NCBI GenBank assembly: GCA_020059765.1
Contig: JAGVBM010000416.1
Coordinates: forward strand, 1 to 23,047
DNA: 23,047 bases
Direction: 5' to 3'
DNA from: Bacillota bacterium
GTDB taxonomy: Bacteria; Bacillota; Bacilli; Tumebacillales; Effusibacillaceae
The position numbers and the translations under genes were made by a program. Numbering within the stretch: position 1 is the first letter of the stretch; every line of letters begins with the position of its first letter. Shown here piece after piece: positions 1 to 10,667 of the stretch. The notes under the pieces were generated by a model. It did not search any database, was not told the origin of the DNA, and saw nothing but the letters and a program-made list of their open reading frames with translations.

Positions 1-1459
<1,459 letters not shown>

Positions 1460-1473
1460 GGGAGGTAAGGCCC

Positions 1474-4400
1474 TTGTTGGACGTTAATAATTTTGAGTAT
1501 ATGAAGATTGGGTTGGCATCTCCTGAGAAAATCCGTTCGTGGTCTCACGGAGAGGTCAAAAAGCCGGAAACGATCAACTATCGTACGCTGAAACCGGAAA
1601 AAGAGGGTCTCTTCTGCGAAAAGATTTTTGGTCCTACCCGAGATTGGGAATGTCATTGCGGAAAATACAAACGCGTTCGTTACAAAGGGGTCGTGTGTGA
1701 CCGCTGCGGTGTTGAGGTAACGCGGGCAAAAGTCCGGCGGGAACGGATGGGGCACATTGAATTGGCTGCCCCTGTCTCCCACATTTGGTTTTTTAAAGGA
1801 ATTCCGAGCCGGATGGGCTTGATCCTCGATATGTCGCCGCGTGCGTTGGAAGAAGTGATCTATTTTGCTTCCTATGCGGTGACCGATCCGGGCGATACGC
1901 CGCTTGAGAAAAAACAGCTTCTGTCGGAGAAAGAATTCCGTGCCCACCGCGAAAAATATGGCTATGCCTTCCAGGCGGGAATGGGTGCGGAAGCCATCAA
2001 AAAGCTTCTGCTGGATATCAACTTGGACAAAGAAGCTGAAATGTTGAAAGAGGAATTGAAAACTGCTCAAGGACAAAGACGGAACCGTGCGATCAAGCGT
2101 CTGGAAGTCGTGGAGGCGTTCCGTACGTCCGGAAACCGTCCGGAGTGGATGATCCTCGATGTATTACCTGTGATTCCACCGGAACTGCGTCCGATGGTGC
2201 AGCTCGATGGTGGCCGCTTTGCGACGTCCGACTTGAATGATCTGTACCGTCGTGTCATCAATCGAAACAATCGGTTGAAGCGACTGCTCGACCTTGGTGC
2301 ACCGGATATTATTGTTCAGAACGAAAAACGAATGCTGCAGGAAGCGGTAGACGCGCTGATTGACAACGGGCGTCGCGGCCGTCCGGTGACAGGACCGGGT
2401 AACCGTCCGCTTAAATCCCTGTCCCACATGCTGAAAGGTAAGCAAGGACGGTTCCGGCAAAACCTGCTTGGCAAGCGGGTCGACTATTCGGGTCGTTCCG
2501 TAATCGTGGTGGGTCCGCACCTGCGCATGTACCAATGCGGTCTTCCGAAGGAAATGGCGTTGGAATTGTTTAAACCGTTCGTCATGAAAGAATTGGTCGC
2601 GAAAGGTCTTGCACATAACATCAAATCGGCCAAGCGAAAAGTGGAACGAGTGTCGCCGGAAGTTTGGGATGTGCTGGAAGACGTCATTCGCGAACATCCC
2701 GTATTGCTAAACCGTGCTCCAACCCTTCACAGATTGGGAATTCAGGCGTTTGAGCCTGTGCTCGTGGAAGGCCGGGCCATTAAATTGCATCCGTTGGTAT
2801 GTACCGCATACAACGCGGATTTTGATGGAGACCAGATGGCGGTTCACGTCCCGCTGTCGGCAGAAGCACAAGCGGAAGCCCGCTTGTTGATGTTGGCGGC
2901 TCATAATATTCTGAACCCGAAAGACGGGAAGCCGGTCGTTACACCGACGCAGGACATGGTGTTGGGTTCATACTATTTAACGATTGACAGACCGGGCGCG
3001 GCGGGAGAAGGGCATATTTTTGCCACTCCCCATGAGGCGATTCTGGCCTATCAATCGGGTCATTTCGGGCTGCACACCCGGGTTTGCATCCCGGTTAGAA
3101 CCCTCGGCAAAACTTCCTTTACGCCGGATCAAGAAAAAGGATTGTTGGTAACCACCATCGGCAAGATCATCTTTAACGAGATCTTCCCGCCGGATTTACC
3201 GTACATTAATGTGGGCGACAAGAAGAATTTGCTGAAAGGCGTTCCGGATGAGTTTTTCATTTTGGAAAAGGGGTCCAACGTCAAGGAAATTGTGCGGCAA
3301 TTGCCGATTCAAAATGCGGTTGTTAAAGGTTTCTTGGGCACGATTATTTCGGAAGTGTTCAACCGTTACGGAACAACCAAAACTTCGGAAATTCTTGACA
3401 AGATCAAGGCACTCGGCTTCAGTTACTCGACGAAAGCGGGTATCACCATCTCTGTGGCAGACATTACCGTTCCGGAGGAGAAACGGGATGTGCTGACGGA
3501 TGCGGAACAGAAGGTGCAAACGGTAACCAATCAATACCGTCGCGGTTTGATTACGGATGATGAACGGTATGACCGGGTGATTTCGGTCTGGAGCAAGGCG
3601 AAGGATCAAATCACGGACGTACTGATGAAGTCCTTGGATCGTTTCAATCCGATTTATATGATGGCGAACTCAGGAGCGCGCGGTAACGTGTCGCAGATTA
3701 CCCAGTTGGCGGGCATGCGCGGTTTGATGGCGAATCCTTCCGGTCGTATCATTGAATTGCCGATCAAGTCAAACTTCCGGGAAGGTCTAACCGTATTGGA
3801 ATACTTTATCTCCACGCACGGTGCCCGAAAAGGTTTGGCGGATACCGCGTTGCGGACAGCGGACTCCGGTTATTTGACACGTCGTCTGGTTGACGTAGCG
3901 CAGGATGTGATTGTCCGCGAGGATGATTGTGGAACGGACAAGGGGATTGTTGTAGACGAAATTCGTGACGGTCGGGAAGTCATCGAAGATCTCTTTGACA
4001 GAATCAACGGTCGCGTTGCCTTTGAAACGATCAAGCGGTCAGAGACGGGTGAAGTGCTCGTGGGCCGCAACGAACTGATTACGGAAGAGATCGCCCGGGA
4101 GATCGTTGACTCGAAAATTCCGCAGGTGCGAATCCGTTCCGTGCTGTCCTGCCGTACCCAACATGGAGTGTGCATCAAATGCTACGGTCGTAACCTGGCA
4201 ACCGGGAAAATGGTCGAGATCGGCGAAGCGGTGGGGATCATCGCCGCTCAATCGATCGGGGAACCGGGAACCCAGTTGACGATGCGTACATTCCACACCG
4301 GTGGTGTTGCAGGGGACGACATTACGCAAGGTTTGCCGCGGATTCAGGAATTGTTTGAAGCGCGCAACCCGAAAGGGCAAGCGATCATTACCGAGTTGGA

Positions 4401-5112
4401 CGGCGAAATCACCGAGATTCGCGAAGTGAAAGACAAACGTGAAATCGAAATTTCAAGTGGAACGGAAAGCAAGGTGTATCCCGTTCCGTACGGATCTCGC
4501 ATCCGCGTGACGGCAGGTCAAAAGGTCGAAGCGGGAGACGAATTGACCGAGGGATCCGTCGACCCGAAAGACATGTTGAAAGTCAAAGGCATGCGCGGCG
4601 TACAAAATTACATTTTGCGCGAAGTGCAACGGGTGTACCGTCTGCAGGGTGTGGATATTAACGATAAACACATTGAAGTCATGGTTCGTCAGATGCTTCG
4701 GAAAGTGCGGATTACCGAAAATGGGGATACCGATTTGTTGCCGGGTACCTATGTGGACATCCACGAGTTTGAAACGGCAAACCGTGATGCCCTATTGTCC
4801 GGCAAAGAACCGGCAGTGGCCCGTCCGGCATTGTTGGGTATCACAAAAGCATCGCTGGAAACCGACTCCTTCCTTTCGGCCGCATCCTTTCAAGAAACGA
4901 CAAGGGTTCTTACGGAAGCAGCCATCAAGGGGAAAGTGGACCGTTTGCTCGGCCTGAAAGAAAACGTGATTATCGGGAAATTGGTCCCCGCAGGTACGGG
5001 AATGTCCCGATACCGCAACATCAAGTTGGATACCGAACAACCCGAAGCCGAAGATACGGCGGTGGATAGTGAATCCGAAGAAATGATGGAAGTGGGATCC
5101 GCAGTCGAGTGA
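1474..5112 (+). CDS. rpoC: DNA-directed RNA polymerase subunit beta' (1212 aa)
   Basis: This encodes the beta-prime subunit, which carries the catalytic magnesium and holds DNA and RNA in the elongation complex. I place the start at TTG 1474, giving MLDVNNFEYM as in Bacillus; GGAGGT at 1461-1466 sits 7 bases upstream. An earlier in-frame start at 1456 would overlap rpoB and put this site inside the gene. Visible features are the N-terminal zinc site C60, C62, C75, C78; the absolutely conserved NADFDGDQMA with magnesium ligands D449, D451, D453; the second zinc site C819, C893, C900, C903; and the bridge-helix/trigger-loop region around 910-950 (GEAVGIIAAQSIGEPGTQLT). There is no large insertion of the kind seen in Proteobacteria. 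The C-terminal tail is acidic and slightly longer than in B. subtilis (1199 aa). A strong terminator follows at 5150. Confidence 0.98.
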   Translation: MLDVNNFEYMKIGLASPEKIRSWSHGEVKKPETINYRTLKPEKEGLFCEKIFGPTRDWECHCGKYKRVRYKGVVCDRCGVEVTRAKVRRERMGHIELAAPVSHIWFFKGIPSRMGLILDMSPRALEEVIYFASYAVTDPGDTPLEKKQLLSEKEFRAHREKYGYAFQAGMGAEAIKKLLLDINLDKEAEMLKEELKTAQGQRRNRAIKRLEVVEAFRTSGNRPEWMILDVLPVIPPELRPMVQLDGGRFATSDLNDLYRRVINRNNRLKRLLDLGAPDIIVQNEKRMLQEAVDALIDNGRRGRPVTGPGNRPLKSLSHMLKGKQGRFRQNLLGKRVDYSGRSVIVVGPHLRMYQCGLPKEMALELFKPFVMKELVAKGLAHNIKSAKRKVERVSPEVWDVLEDVIREHPVLLNRAPTLHRLGIQAFEPVLVEGRAIKLHPLVCTAYNADFDGDQMAVHVPLSAEAQAEARLLMLAAHNILNPKDGKPVVTPTQDMVLGSYYLTIDRPGAAGEGHIFATPHEAILAYQSGHFGLHTRVCIPVRTLGKTSFTPDQEKGLLVTTIGKIIFNEIFPPDLPYINVGDKKNLLKGVPDEFFILEKGSNVKEIVRQLPIQNAVVKGFLGTIISEVFNRYGTTKTSEILDKIKALGFSYSTKAGITISVADITVPEEKRDVLTDAEQKVQTVTNQYRRGLITDDERYDRVISVWSKAKDQITDVLMKSLDRFNPIYMMANSGARGNVSQITQLAGMRGLMANPSGRIIELPIKSNFREGLTVLEYFISTHGARKGLADTALRTADSGYLTRRLVDVAQDVIVREDDCGTDKGIVVDEIRDGREVIEDLFDRINGRVAFETIKRSETGEVLVGRNELITEEIAREIVDSKIPQVRIRSVLSCRTQHGVCIKCYGRNLATGKMVEIGEAVGIIAAQSIGEPGTQLTMRTFHTGGVAGDDITQGLPRIQELFEARNPKGQAIITELDGEITEIREVKDKREIEISSGTESKVYPVPYGSRIRVTAGQKVEAGDELTEGSVDPKDMLKVKGMRGVQNYILREVQRVYRLQGVDINDKHIEVMVRQMLRKVRITENGDTDLLPGTYVDIHEFETANRDALLSGKEPAVARPALLGITKASLETDSFLSAASFQETTRVLTEAAIKGKVDRLLGLKENVIIGKLVPAGTGMSRYRNIKLDTEQPEAEDTAVDSESEEMMEVGSAVE

Positions 5113-5149
5113 GGAACTGACTGAACCATTATAAGAGCAATGACGGCAA

Positions 5150-5201
5150 AGTCCCATCAAAGATTGGCAGCCAGGAGCTTGCAGCTTTGATGGGACTCTT
5201 T
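5150..5201 (+). terminator. Intrinsic terminator after rpoC
   Basis: AGTCCCATCAAAG (5150-5162) pairs perfectly with CTTTGATGGGACT (5185-5197), a 13-bp stem followed by CTTTT. The loop is 22 bases, longer than usual. The hairpin lies 37 bases after the rpoC stop and well before the next promoter, so it should separate the rpoBC unit from the str operon. The U-tract is short, so some read-through is possible. Confidence 0.88.
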
Positions 5202-5262
5202 TGCGGGGATAAGGCTGTCACGGCGATCAGAGAACTATTTTTTTCTTTGCAAAGCGATTTTG

Positions 5263-5291
5263 TTGACATGAGAATCGTAGACTGTTAAAAT
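5263..5291 (+). promoter_or_regulatory. SigA-type promoter for the str operon (rplGB-rpsL-rpsG-fusA-tuf)
   Basis: TTGACA (5263-5268) is a perfect -35 element. A 17-base spacer leads to TAAAAT (5286-5291), five of six matches to the -10 consensus, with TG one base upstream as an extended -10. The 25 or so bases upstream are A/T-rich (run of T near 5238-5246), as in a UP element. Transcription should start near 5298, leaving a leader of about 48 bases. Position after the rpoC terminator and before rplGB supports the call. Confidence 0.85.
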
Positions 5292-5345
5292 GATTTAGTG
5301 TGTTCACAGTCCTAAGCGGATTTGGTTCGAAGGGGGAGTTGTCAG

Positions 5346-5597
5346 ATGTCTTACGATCGCATTCGCGTTGCTAAGAAATTTGCGGTTGGCATGAACCAGA
5401 CAACGAAATTCTTGGAGCAATCTGCGGCAAAAGAAGTGTTTGTGGCAAAAGATGCGGAGCCGAAAGTTGTGAGTAAAATTCTGCATCTCTGCGAAGCAAA
5501 GGGAATCCCCGTTGTATGGGTGGATTCCATGAAACAACTCGGAAAGGCCTGTGGAATAGAAGTAGGCGCTGCGGTAGCGGCGATTCTACAAGAGTAA
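5346..5597 (+). CDS. rplGB: Ribosomal L7Ae-family RNA-binding protein (YbxF type, 83 aa)
   Basis: This small basic protein belongs to the L7Ae/L30e/S12e/Gadd45 family, whose members bind kink-turn RNA. The B. subtilis homologue YbxF (82 aa) lies in the same place between rpoC and rpsL. Visible features are the central VFVAKDAEPKVV strand-loop and the C-terminal LGKACGIEVGAAVAAI motif that is the family signature and contributes to RNA recognition. I choose ATG 5346 (MSYDRIRVAKKF) because AGGGGGAG at 5331-5338 precedes it by 7 bases; an earlier in-frame codon at 5322 would put that site inside the gene. It is the first gene after the promoter at 5263. Its exact physiological RNA target is not settled for Bacilli and nothing here shows it. 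Confidence 0.94.
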   Translation: MSYDRIRVAKKFAVGMNQTTKFLEQSAAKEVFVAKDAEPKVVSKILHLCEAKGIPVVWVDSMKQLGKACGIEVGAAVAAILQE

Positions 5598-5668
5598 CAG
5601 TTGGATTGATCGGGCGCAAGCGATGCTGCCGAAATCGGCTGTTATTTATTTGCTTATTCATGAATCAC

Positions 5669-5685
5669 CAGGCCCTGTGGGCTTG
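5669..5685 (+). promoter_or_regulatory. Hairpin in the rplGB-rpsL spacer, upstream of the rpsL ribosome binding site
   Basis: CAGGCCC (5669-5675) can pair with GGGCTTG (5679-5685) as a 7-bp stem with one G-U pair and a TGT loop. It ends about 10 bases before the rpsL GGAAGGGGG. The 115-base spacer also holds GCCG-AAAT-CGGC (5628-5639) followed by a T-rich stretch. A role in translation or transcript stability is only an inference; no promoter was recognised in the spacer. Confidence 0.4.
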
Positions 5686-5712
5686 AAAGATTGCGGAAGG
5701 GGGTGTGGTTGA

Positions 5713-6132
5713 ATGCCGACAATTAACCAATTGGTTCGGAAAAGTCGCAAGGTGGTAGAAAAGAAATCTACTGCTCCGGCTCTTCAAAAAGGGTATAACA
5801 GCTTCGATAAGGAACAGACGGATCAGTCATCGCCGCAAAAGCGTGGTGTTTGCACGCGTGTGGGCACGATGACCCCGAAAAAACCGAACTCAGCTCTTCG
5901 TAAATATGCGCGGGTGCGCTTGACGAATGGGATCGAGGTTACGGCCTATATTCCGGGGATTGGTCACAATTTGCAAGAACACTCCGTAGTTCTTGTGCGT
6001 GGTGGCCGTGTGAAGGATCTTCCGGGGGTTCGTTATCACATCGTTCGTGGTGCGCTTGACACTGCGGGTGTGAAAGACCGTATGCAGGGTCGTTCCAAAT
6101 ATGGTACGAAACGTCCGAAAGCAAAATCTTAA
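5713..6132 (+). CDS. rpsL: 30S ribosomal protein S12 (139 aa)
   Basis: S12 sits at the decoding centre of the small subunit and monitors codon-anticodon pairing. The sequence is nearly identical to B. subtilis S12, with the signature TPKKPNSA (K56, K57) and GGRVKDLPGVRYH (K101, D102). K56 and K101 are the unmutated residues at positions where changes give streptomycin resistance in other bacteria, so a streptomycin-sensitive S12 is expected. D102 corresponds to the aspartate that is beta-methylthiolated in E. coli. ATG 5713 follows GGAAGGGGGTG by a normal distance. Length is one residue more than B. subtilis. It is followed by rpsG 39 bases later in the str operon. Confidence 0.98.
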   Translation: MPTINQLVRKSRKVVEKKSTAPALQKGYNSFDKEQTDQSSPQKRGVCTRVGTMTPKKPNSALRKYARVRLTNGIEVTAYIPGIGHNLQEHSVVLVRGGRVKDLPGVRYHIVRGALDTAGVKDRMQGRSKYGTKRPKAKS

Positions 6133-6171
6133 TGGAAGATAGATATCTTGAATTGGAAGGAGGGGAATTAA

Positions 6172-6642
6172 ATGCCGCGTAAAGGTCCCGTGCCTCGCCG
6201 CGAAGTGATTGCGGATCCGGTATTTGGCAACGTTATGGTGTCGCGGTTGATCAACAAAGTGATGATCGACGGCAAGAAAGGCGTTGCGGAACAAATCGTA
6301 TATGATGCGTTTGAAACTATCCGTGAAAAGTCAGGAAAAGACCCGATGGAAGTGTTTGAAGCAGCGCTCAAAAACATTATGCCGGTCTTGGAAGTAAAAG
6401 CTCGCCGTGTGGGTGGTGCAAACTACCAGGTTCCGATCGAAGTTCGACCGGAGCGCCGCACGACGCTGGGAATCCGTTGGTTGGTCACATACTCCCGTCA
6501 ACGTGGTGAAAAGACCATGCAGGAGAAGCTTGCCAACGAAATTCTTGATGCAGCCAACAATGCAGGTGCAAGCGTAAAAAAACGTGAAGACACCCACAAG
6601 ATGGCTGAAGCGAACAAGGCGTTTGCACATTATCGTTGGTAA
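6172..6642 (+). CDS. rpsG: 30S ribosomal protein S7 (156 aa)
   Basis: S7 is a primary assembly protein that binds the 3' major domain of 16S rRNA and lines the E site. The N-terminus MPRKGPVPRREV, the RRVGGANYQVPIEV block (about residues 78-91) and the C-terminal AHYRW ending are family hallmarks. The length equals that of B. subtilis S7. AAGGAGGGG at 6157-6165 precedes ATG 6172 by 6 bases. In E. coli S7 represses its operon through the rpsL-rpsG spacer; here that spacer is only 39 bases and no comparable structure is evident, so I do not infer the same control. Confidence 0.98.
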   Translation: MPRKGPVPRREVIADPVFGNVMVSRLINKVMIDGKKGVAEQIVYDAFETIREKSGKDPMEVFEAALKNIMPVLEVKARRVGGANYQVPIEVRPERRTTLGIRWLVTYSRQRGEKTMQEKLANEILDAANNAGASVKKREDTHKMAEANKAFAHYRW

Positions 6643-6701
6643 AATCAAAGGCTGTCGTATCGGTCTTTTGAATACTTAATACGAAGAAAGGAGGCAATCG
6701 A

Positions 6702-8774
<2,073 letters not shown>

Positions 8775-8808
8775 ATCATCCCTAAGAAAAGTAAGGAGTG
8801 AATGACAA

Positions 8809-9999
8809 ATGGCAAAAGCTAAATTCGAACGTAATAAACCGCACGTTAACATTGGTACCATCGGTCACGTTGACCACGGTAAAACCACTTTGACCGCTGC
8901 AATCACAACCGTTCTCGCCAGCCGCGGGCAAGCGCAAGCTATGGCCTATGATGCAATTGACAAGGCGCCGGAAGAGCGTGAGCGCGGTATTACCATCAAC
9001 ACCGCTCACGTTGAATACGAAACGGCTAACCGTCACTATGCGCACGTTGACTGCCCGGGACACGCCGACTACGTGAAAAACATGATCACCGGTGCTGCAC
9101 AGATGGACGGAGGAATCCTCGTTGTTTCCGCTGCTGACGGTCCGATGCCGCAAACCCGCGAGCACATCCTGCTTTCCCGTCAGGTGGGAGTACCGTTCAT
9201 CGTTGTGTTCATGAACAAATGTGACATGGTAGACGATGAAGAACTTCTCGACCTGGTTGAAATGGAAATCCGCGATCTGTTGTCCGAATATGAATTCCCG
9301 GGCGATGATGTTCCGGTAATTCGCGGTTCTGCAAAAGAAGCGCTGGAAAATCCGAATGGTGAATGGGCGAAGAAAATCGATGAATTGATGGATGCAGTCG
9401 ATTCCTACATTCCGGAACCGACTCGTGAAACTGACAAGCCGTTCTTGATGCCGGTGGAAGACGTATTCACGATCACTGGACGCGGTACGGTTGCTACCGG
9501 ACGCGTTGAGCGTGGAGCGCTCAAAGTCGGCGACGAAGTTGAAATCGTAGGTCTTGCGGAAGCAACCAAGAAGACTGTTGCTACCGGAATTGAAATGTTC
9601 CGCAAGCTGCTCGATTCCGCGCAAGCGGGTGACAACATCGGCGCTCTGCTGCGCGGTGTTGATCGCAAAGACATTGAGCGCGGACAAGTATTGGTTAAAC
9701 CGGGTTCGATTAAACCGCACACTCAGTTCAAAGCTGAAGTTTACGTATTGACCAAAGAAGAAGGTGGACGTCACACTCCGTTCTTTAACGGCTACCGTCC
9801 GCAATTCTATGTTCGTACGACTGACGTAACCGGTGTGTGCACATTGCCGGCCGGCACCGAGATGGTGATGCCTGGGGACAATGTAACGATGGACGTTGAA
9901 TTGATCTCCCCGATCGCTCTCGAAGAAGGAACCCGCTTTGCTATCCGTGAAGGCGGACGTACAGTAGGCGCTGGCGTTGTGGTTACCATCACGAAGTAA
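8809..9999 (+). CDS. tuf: Elongation factor Tu (396 aa)
   Basis: EF-Tu carries aminoacyl-tRNA to the ribosomal A site as a ternary complex with GTP. Motifs are G1 GHVDHGKT (19-26), RGITIN (59-64), G3 DCPGH (81-85, catalytic H85) and G4 NKCD (136-139). Domain II starts near 205 and domain III near 305, ending GRTVGAGVVVTITK. The length is typical (B. subtilis 396 aa). ATG 8809 follows AAGGAGTG. Codon use is strongly biased towards preferred codons, as expected for a very abundant protein. It is the last gene of the str operon and a perfect-stem terminator follows 13 bases later. A second tuf, common in Proteobacteria, is not seen here. Confidence 0.98.
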   Translation: MAKAKFERNKPHVNIGTIGHVDHGKTTLTAAITTVLASRGQAQAMAYDAIDKAPEERERGITINTAHVEYETANRHYAHVDCPGHADYVKNMITGAAQMDGGILVVSAADGPMPQTREHILLSRQVGVPFIVVFMNKCDMVDDEELLDLVEMEIRDLLSEYEFPGDDVPVIRGSAKEALENPNGEWAKKIDELMDAVDSYIPEPTRETDKPFLMPVEDVFTITGRGTVATGRVERGALKVGDEVEIVGLAEATKKTVATGIEMFRKLLDSAQAGDNIGALLRGVDRKDIERGQVLVKPGSIKPHTQFKAEVYVLTKEEGGRHTPFFNGYRPQFYVRTTDVTGVCTLPAGTEMVMPGDNVTMDVELISPIALEEGTRFAIREGGRTVGAGVVVTITK

Positions 10000-10012
10000 C
10001 ACGAAACGAAGG

Positions 10013-10041
10013 AAAGCTCGGGTATAGAACCCGAGCTTTTT
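10013..10041 (+). terminator. Intrinsic terminator after tuf
   Basis: AAAGCTCGGGT (10013-10023) pairs perfectly with ACCCGAGCTTT (10029-10039) around the loop ATAGA, followed by TT (five T in all from 10037 to 10041). This is a textbook rho-independent terminator ending the str operon 13 bases after the tuf stop. The A-run on the 5' arm gives weak symmetry, but there is no converging gene to serve. Confidence 0.93.
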
Positions 10042-10094
10042 ACTTCGGGAAAAGAAGAATTTTAGCTTTTATACAAAAATCCTGTGGAAAAACA

Positions 10095-10123
10095 TTGTGT
10101 TTTTCGTTCTTTTTTTGTATAAT
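10095..10123 (+). promoter_or_regulatory. Promoter for the S10-spc-alpha superoperon
   Basis: TATAAT at 10118-10123 is a perfect -10 hexamer. With a 17-base spacer the -35 is TTGTGT (10095-10100), which matches only its first three bases, so the -35 is weak. The surroundings are A/T-rich (T-tract 10108-10116). Transcription should start near 10130, leaving a 5' leader of about 130 bases before rpsJ. Placement between the tuf terminator and rpsJ is where the S10 promoter lies in B. subtilis. Confidence 0.68.
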
Positions 10124-10164
10124 TTCATATTGTTGGTCTTAGGCTGTGATGAAGCGAAAGGTTG

Positions 10165-10204
10165 CTGATGCACCGTCATGGATGCCATATGCGGGGCCGA
10201 TCAG
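10165..10204 (+). promoter_or_regulatory. Possible leader stem-loop upstream of rpsJ
   Basis: CTGAT (10165-10169) can pair with ATCAG (10200-10204). Within it ATGG (10178-10181) can pair with CCAT (10185-10188) over an ATG loop, with short GC and CC/GG pairings between. It lies in the presumed 130-base transcript leader, 38 bases before the rpsJ ribosome binding site. The S10 leader is the target of L4 autoregulation in E. coli; whether this element does anything of the kind is unknown. The structure was read by eye and includes bulges. Confidence 0.33.
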
Positions 10205-10258
10205 GTTAATTTTCGCGGAGTATGTCCAGATAATAGGGCGATAAAGGAGGGAATTCAT

Positions 10259-10567
10259 ATGGCAAAGCAAAAAATTCGCATTCGCTTGAAAGCATTCGAT
10301 CACAAAGTGCTTGACACTTCCGCTGAGAAGATTGTCGACACTGCCAAGCGTTCCGGAGCTTCTGTATCAGGTCCGATCCCGCTTCCGACCGAGAAGCAGG
10401 TAATCACGATCCTGCGTGCGCCGCACAAATACAAAGACTCTCGTGAGCAATTCGAAATGCGGACGCACAAGCGTCTGATTGACATTGTCAATCCGACTCC
10501 GCAAACGGTGGATGCACTGATGCGTTTGGATCTGCCGTCCGGTGTGGACATCGAAATTAAGCTGTAA
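10259..10567 (+). CDS. rpsJ: 30S ribosomal protein S10 / NusE (102 aa)
   Basis: S10 is a head protein of the small subunit and, as NusE, links NusB/NusG antitermination complexes to RNA polymerase. The start MAKQKIRIRLKAFDHKVLD and the SGASVSGPIPLPTEK and KRLIDIVNPT blocks identify it; its length equals B. subtilis S10. ATG 10259 is chosen because AAAGGAGGG (10243-10251) precedes it by 7 bases. The same frame stays open upstream to ATG 10178, but that would add 27 residues absent from the family, so it is rejected. It is the first gene of the S10 operon and is followed by an unusually long 100-base gap before rplC. Confidence 0.97.
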   Translation: MAKQKIRIRLKAFDHKVLDTSAEKIVDTAKRSGASVSGPIPLPTEKQVITILRAPHKYKDSREQFEMRTHKRLIDIVNPTPQTVDALMRLDLPSGVDIEIKL

Positions 10568-10610
10568 GAAGGAATATGAAACACCCGACTCAGTTGATTT
10601 GATTGGATGA

Positions 10611-10649
10611 CGAATCCTCTGTCCCTTAGCCTTTAGGGAGAATGATTCG
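10611..10649 (+). promoter_or_regulatory. Two-helix stem-loop between rpsJ and rplC
   Basis: CGAATC (10611-10616) pairs with GATTCG (10644-10649), and inside it TCCCT (10622-10626) pairs with AGGGA (10635-10639), separated by a small internal loop. The apical loop is eight bases. No T-run follows, so it does not look like a terminator. It ends just before TTAGGAGGTG, the rplC ribosome binding site. It could affect translation start or mRNA processing; this is inference from position. Confidence 0.5.
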
Positions 10650-10667
10650 AACTTAGGAGGTGTCAGT

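Noticed and set aside
5176..5187. AGCTTGCAGCTT occurs both in the rpoC terminator loop and in the rplF-rplR gap (17964-17975).
   Set aside because: Several identical 12-mer pairs are expected by chance in 23 kb, and the contexts differ in structure and position.
6136..6149. AAGATA-GA-TATCTT palindrome in the rpsL-rpsG gap, considered as an S7 target.
   Set aside because: A two-base loop is too tight for the full stem, pairing is A/T-rich, and it does not resemble the known S7 site of E. coli.
8782..10002. Long open frame of 406 codons on the - strand opposite tuf, and similar ones opposite rpoB/rpoC, rplB and rpsC-rplP.
   Set aside because: They mirror strongly biased codon use of highly expressed + strand genes, have no ribosome binding sites and resemble no family. 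They are shadows.
10174..10187. CGTCATGG..GCCA shared between the rpsJ leader and repeat copy 1 of the infA-rpmJ spacer (22859-22871), considered as a common regulatory motif.
   Set aside because: TCATGGCGAC also occurs inside map (from about 21823), so such short matches arise by chance in this window; the surrounding bases do not align.
10178..10258. In-frame upstream extension of rpsJ by 27 codons from ATG 10178.
   Set aside because: S10 homologues begin MAKQKIRIR, the AAAGGAGGG at 10243-10251 fits ATG 10259, and no ribosome binding site lies before 10178.
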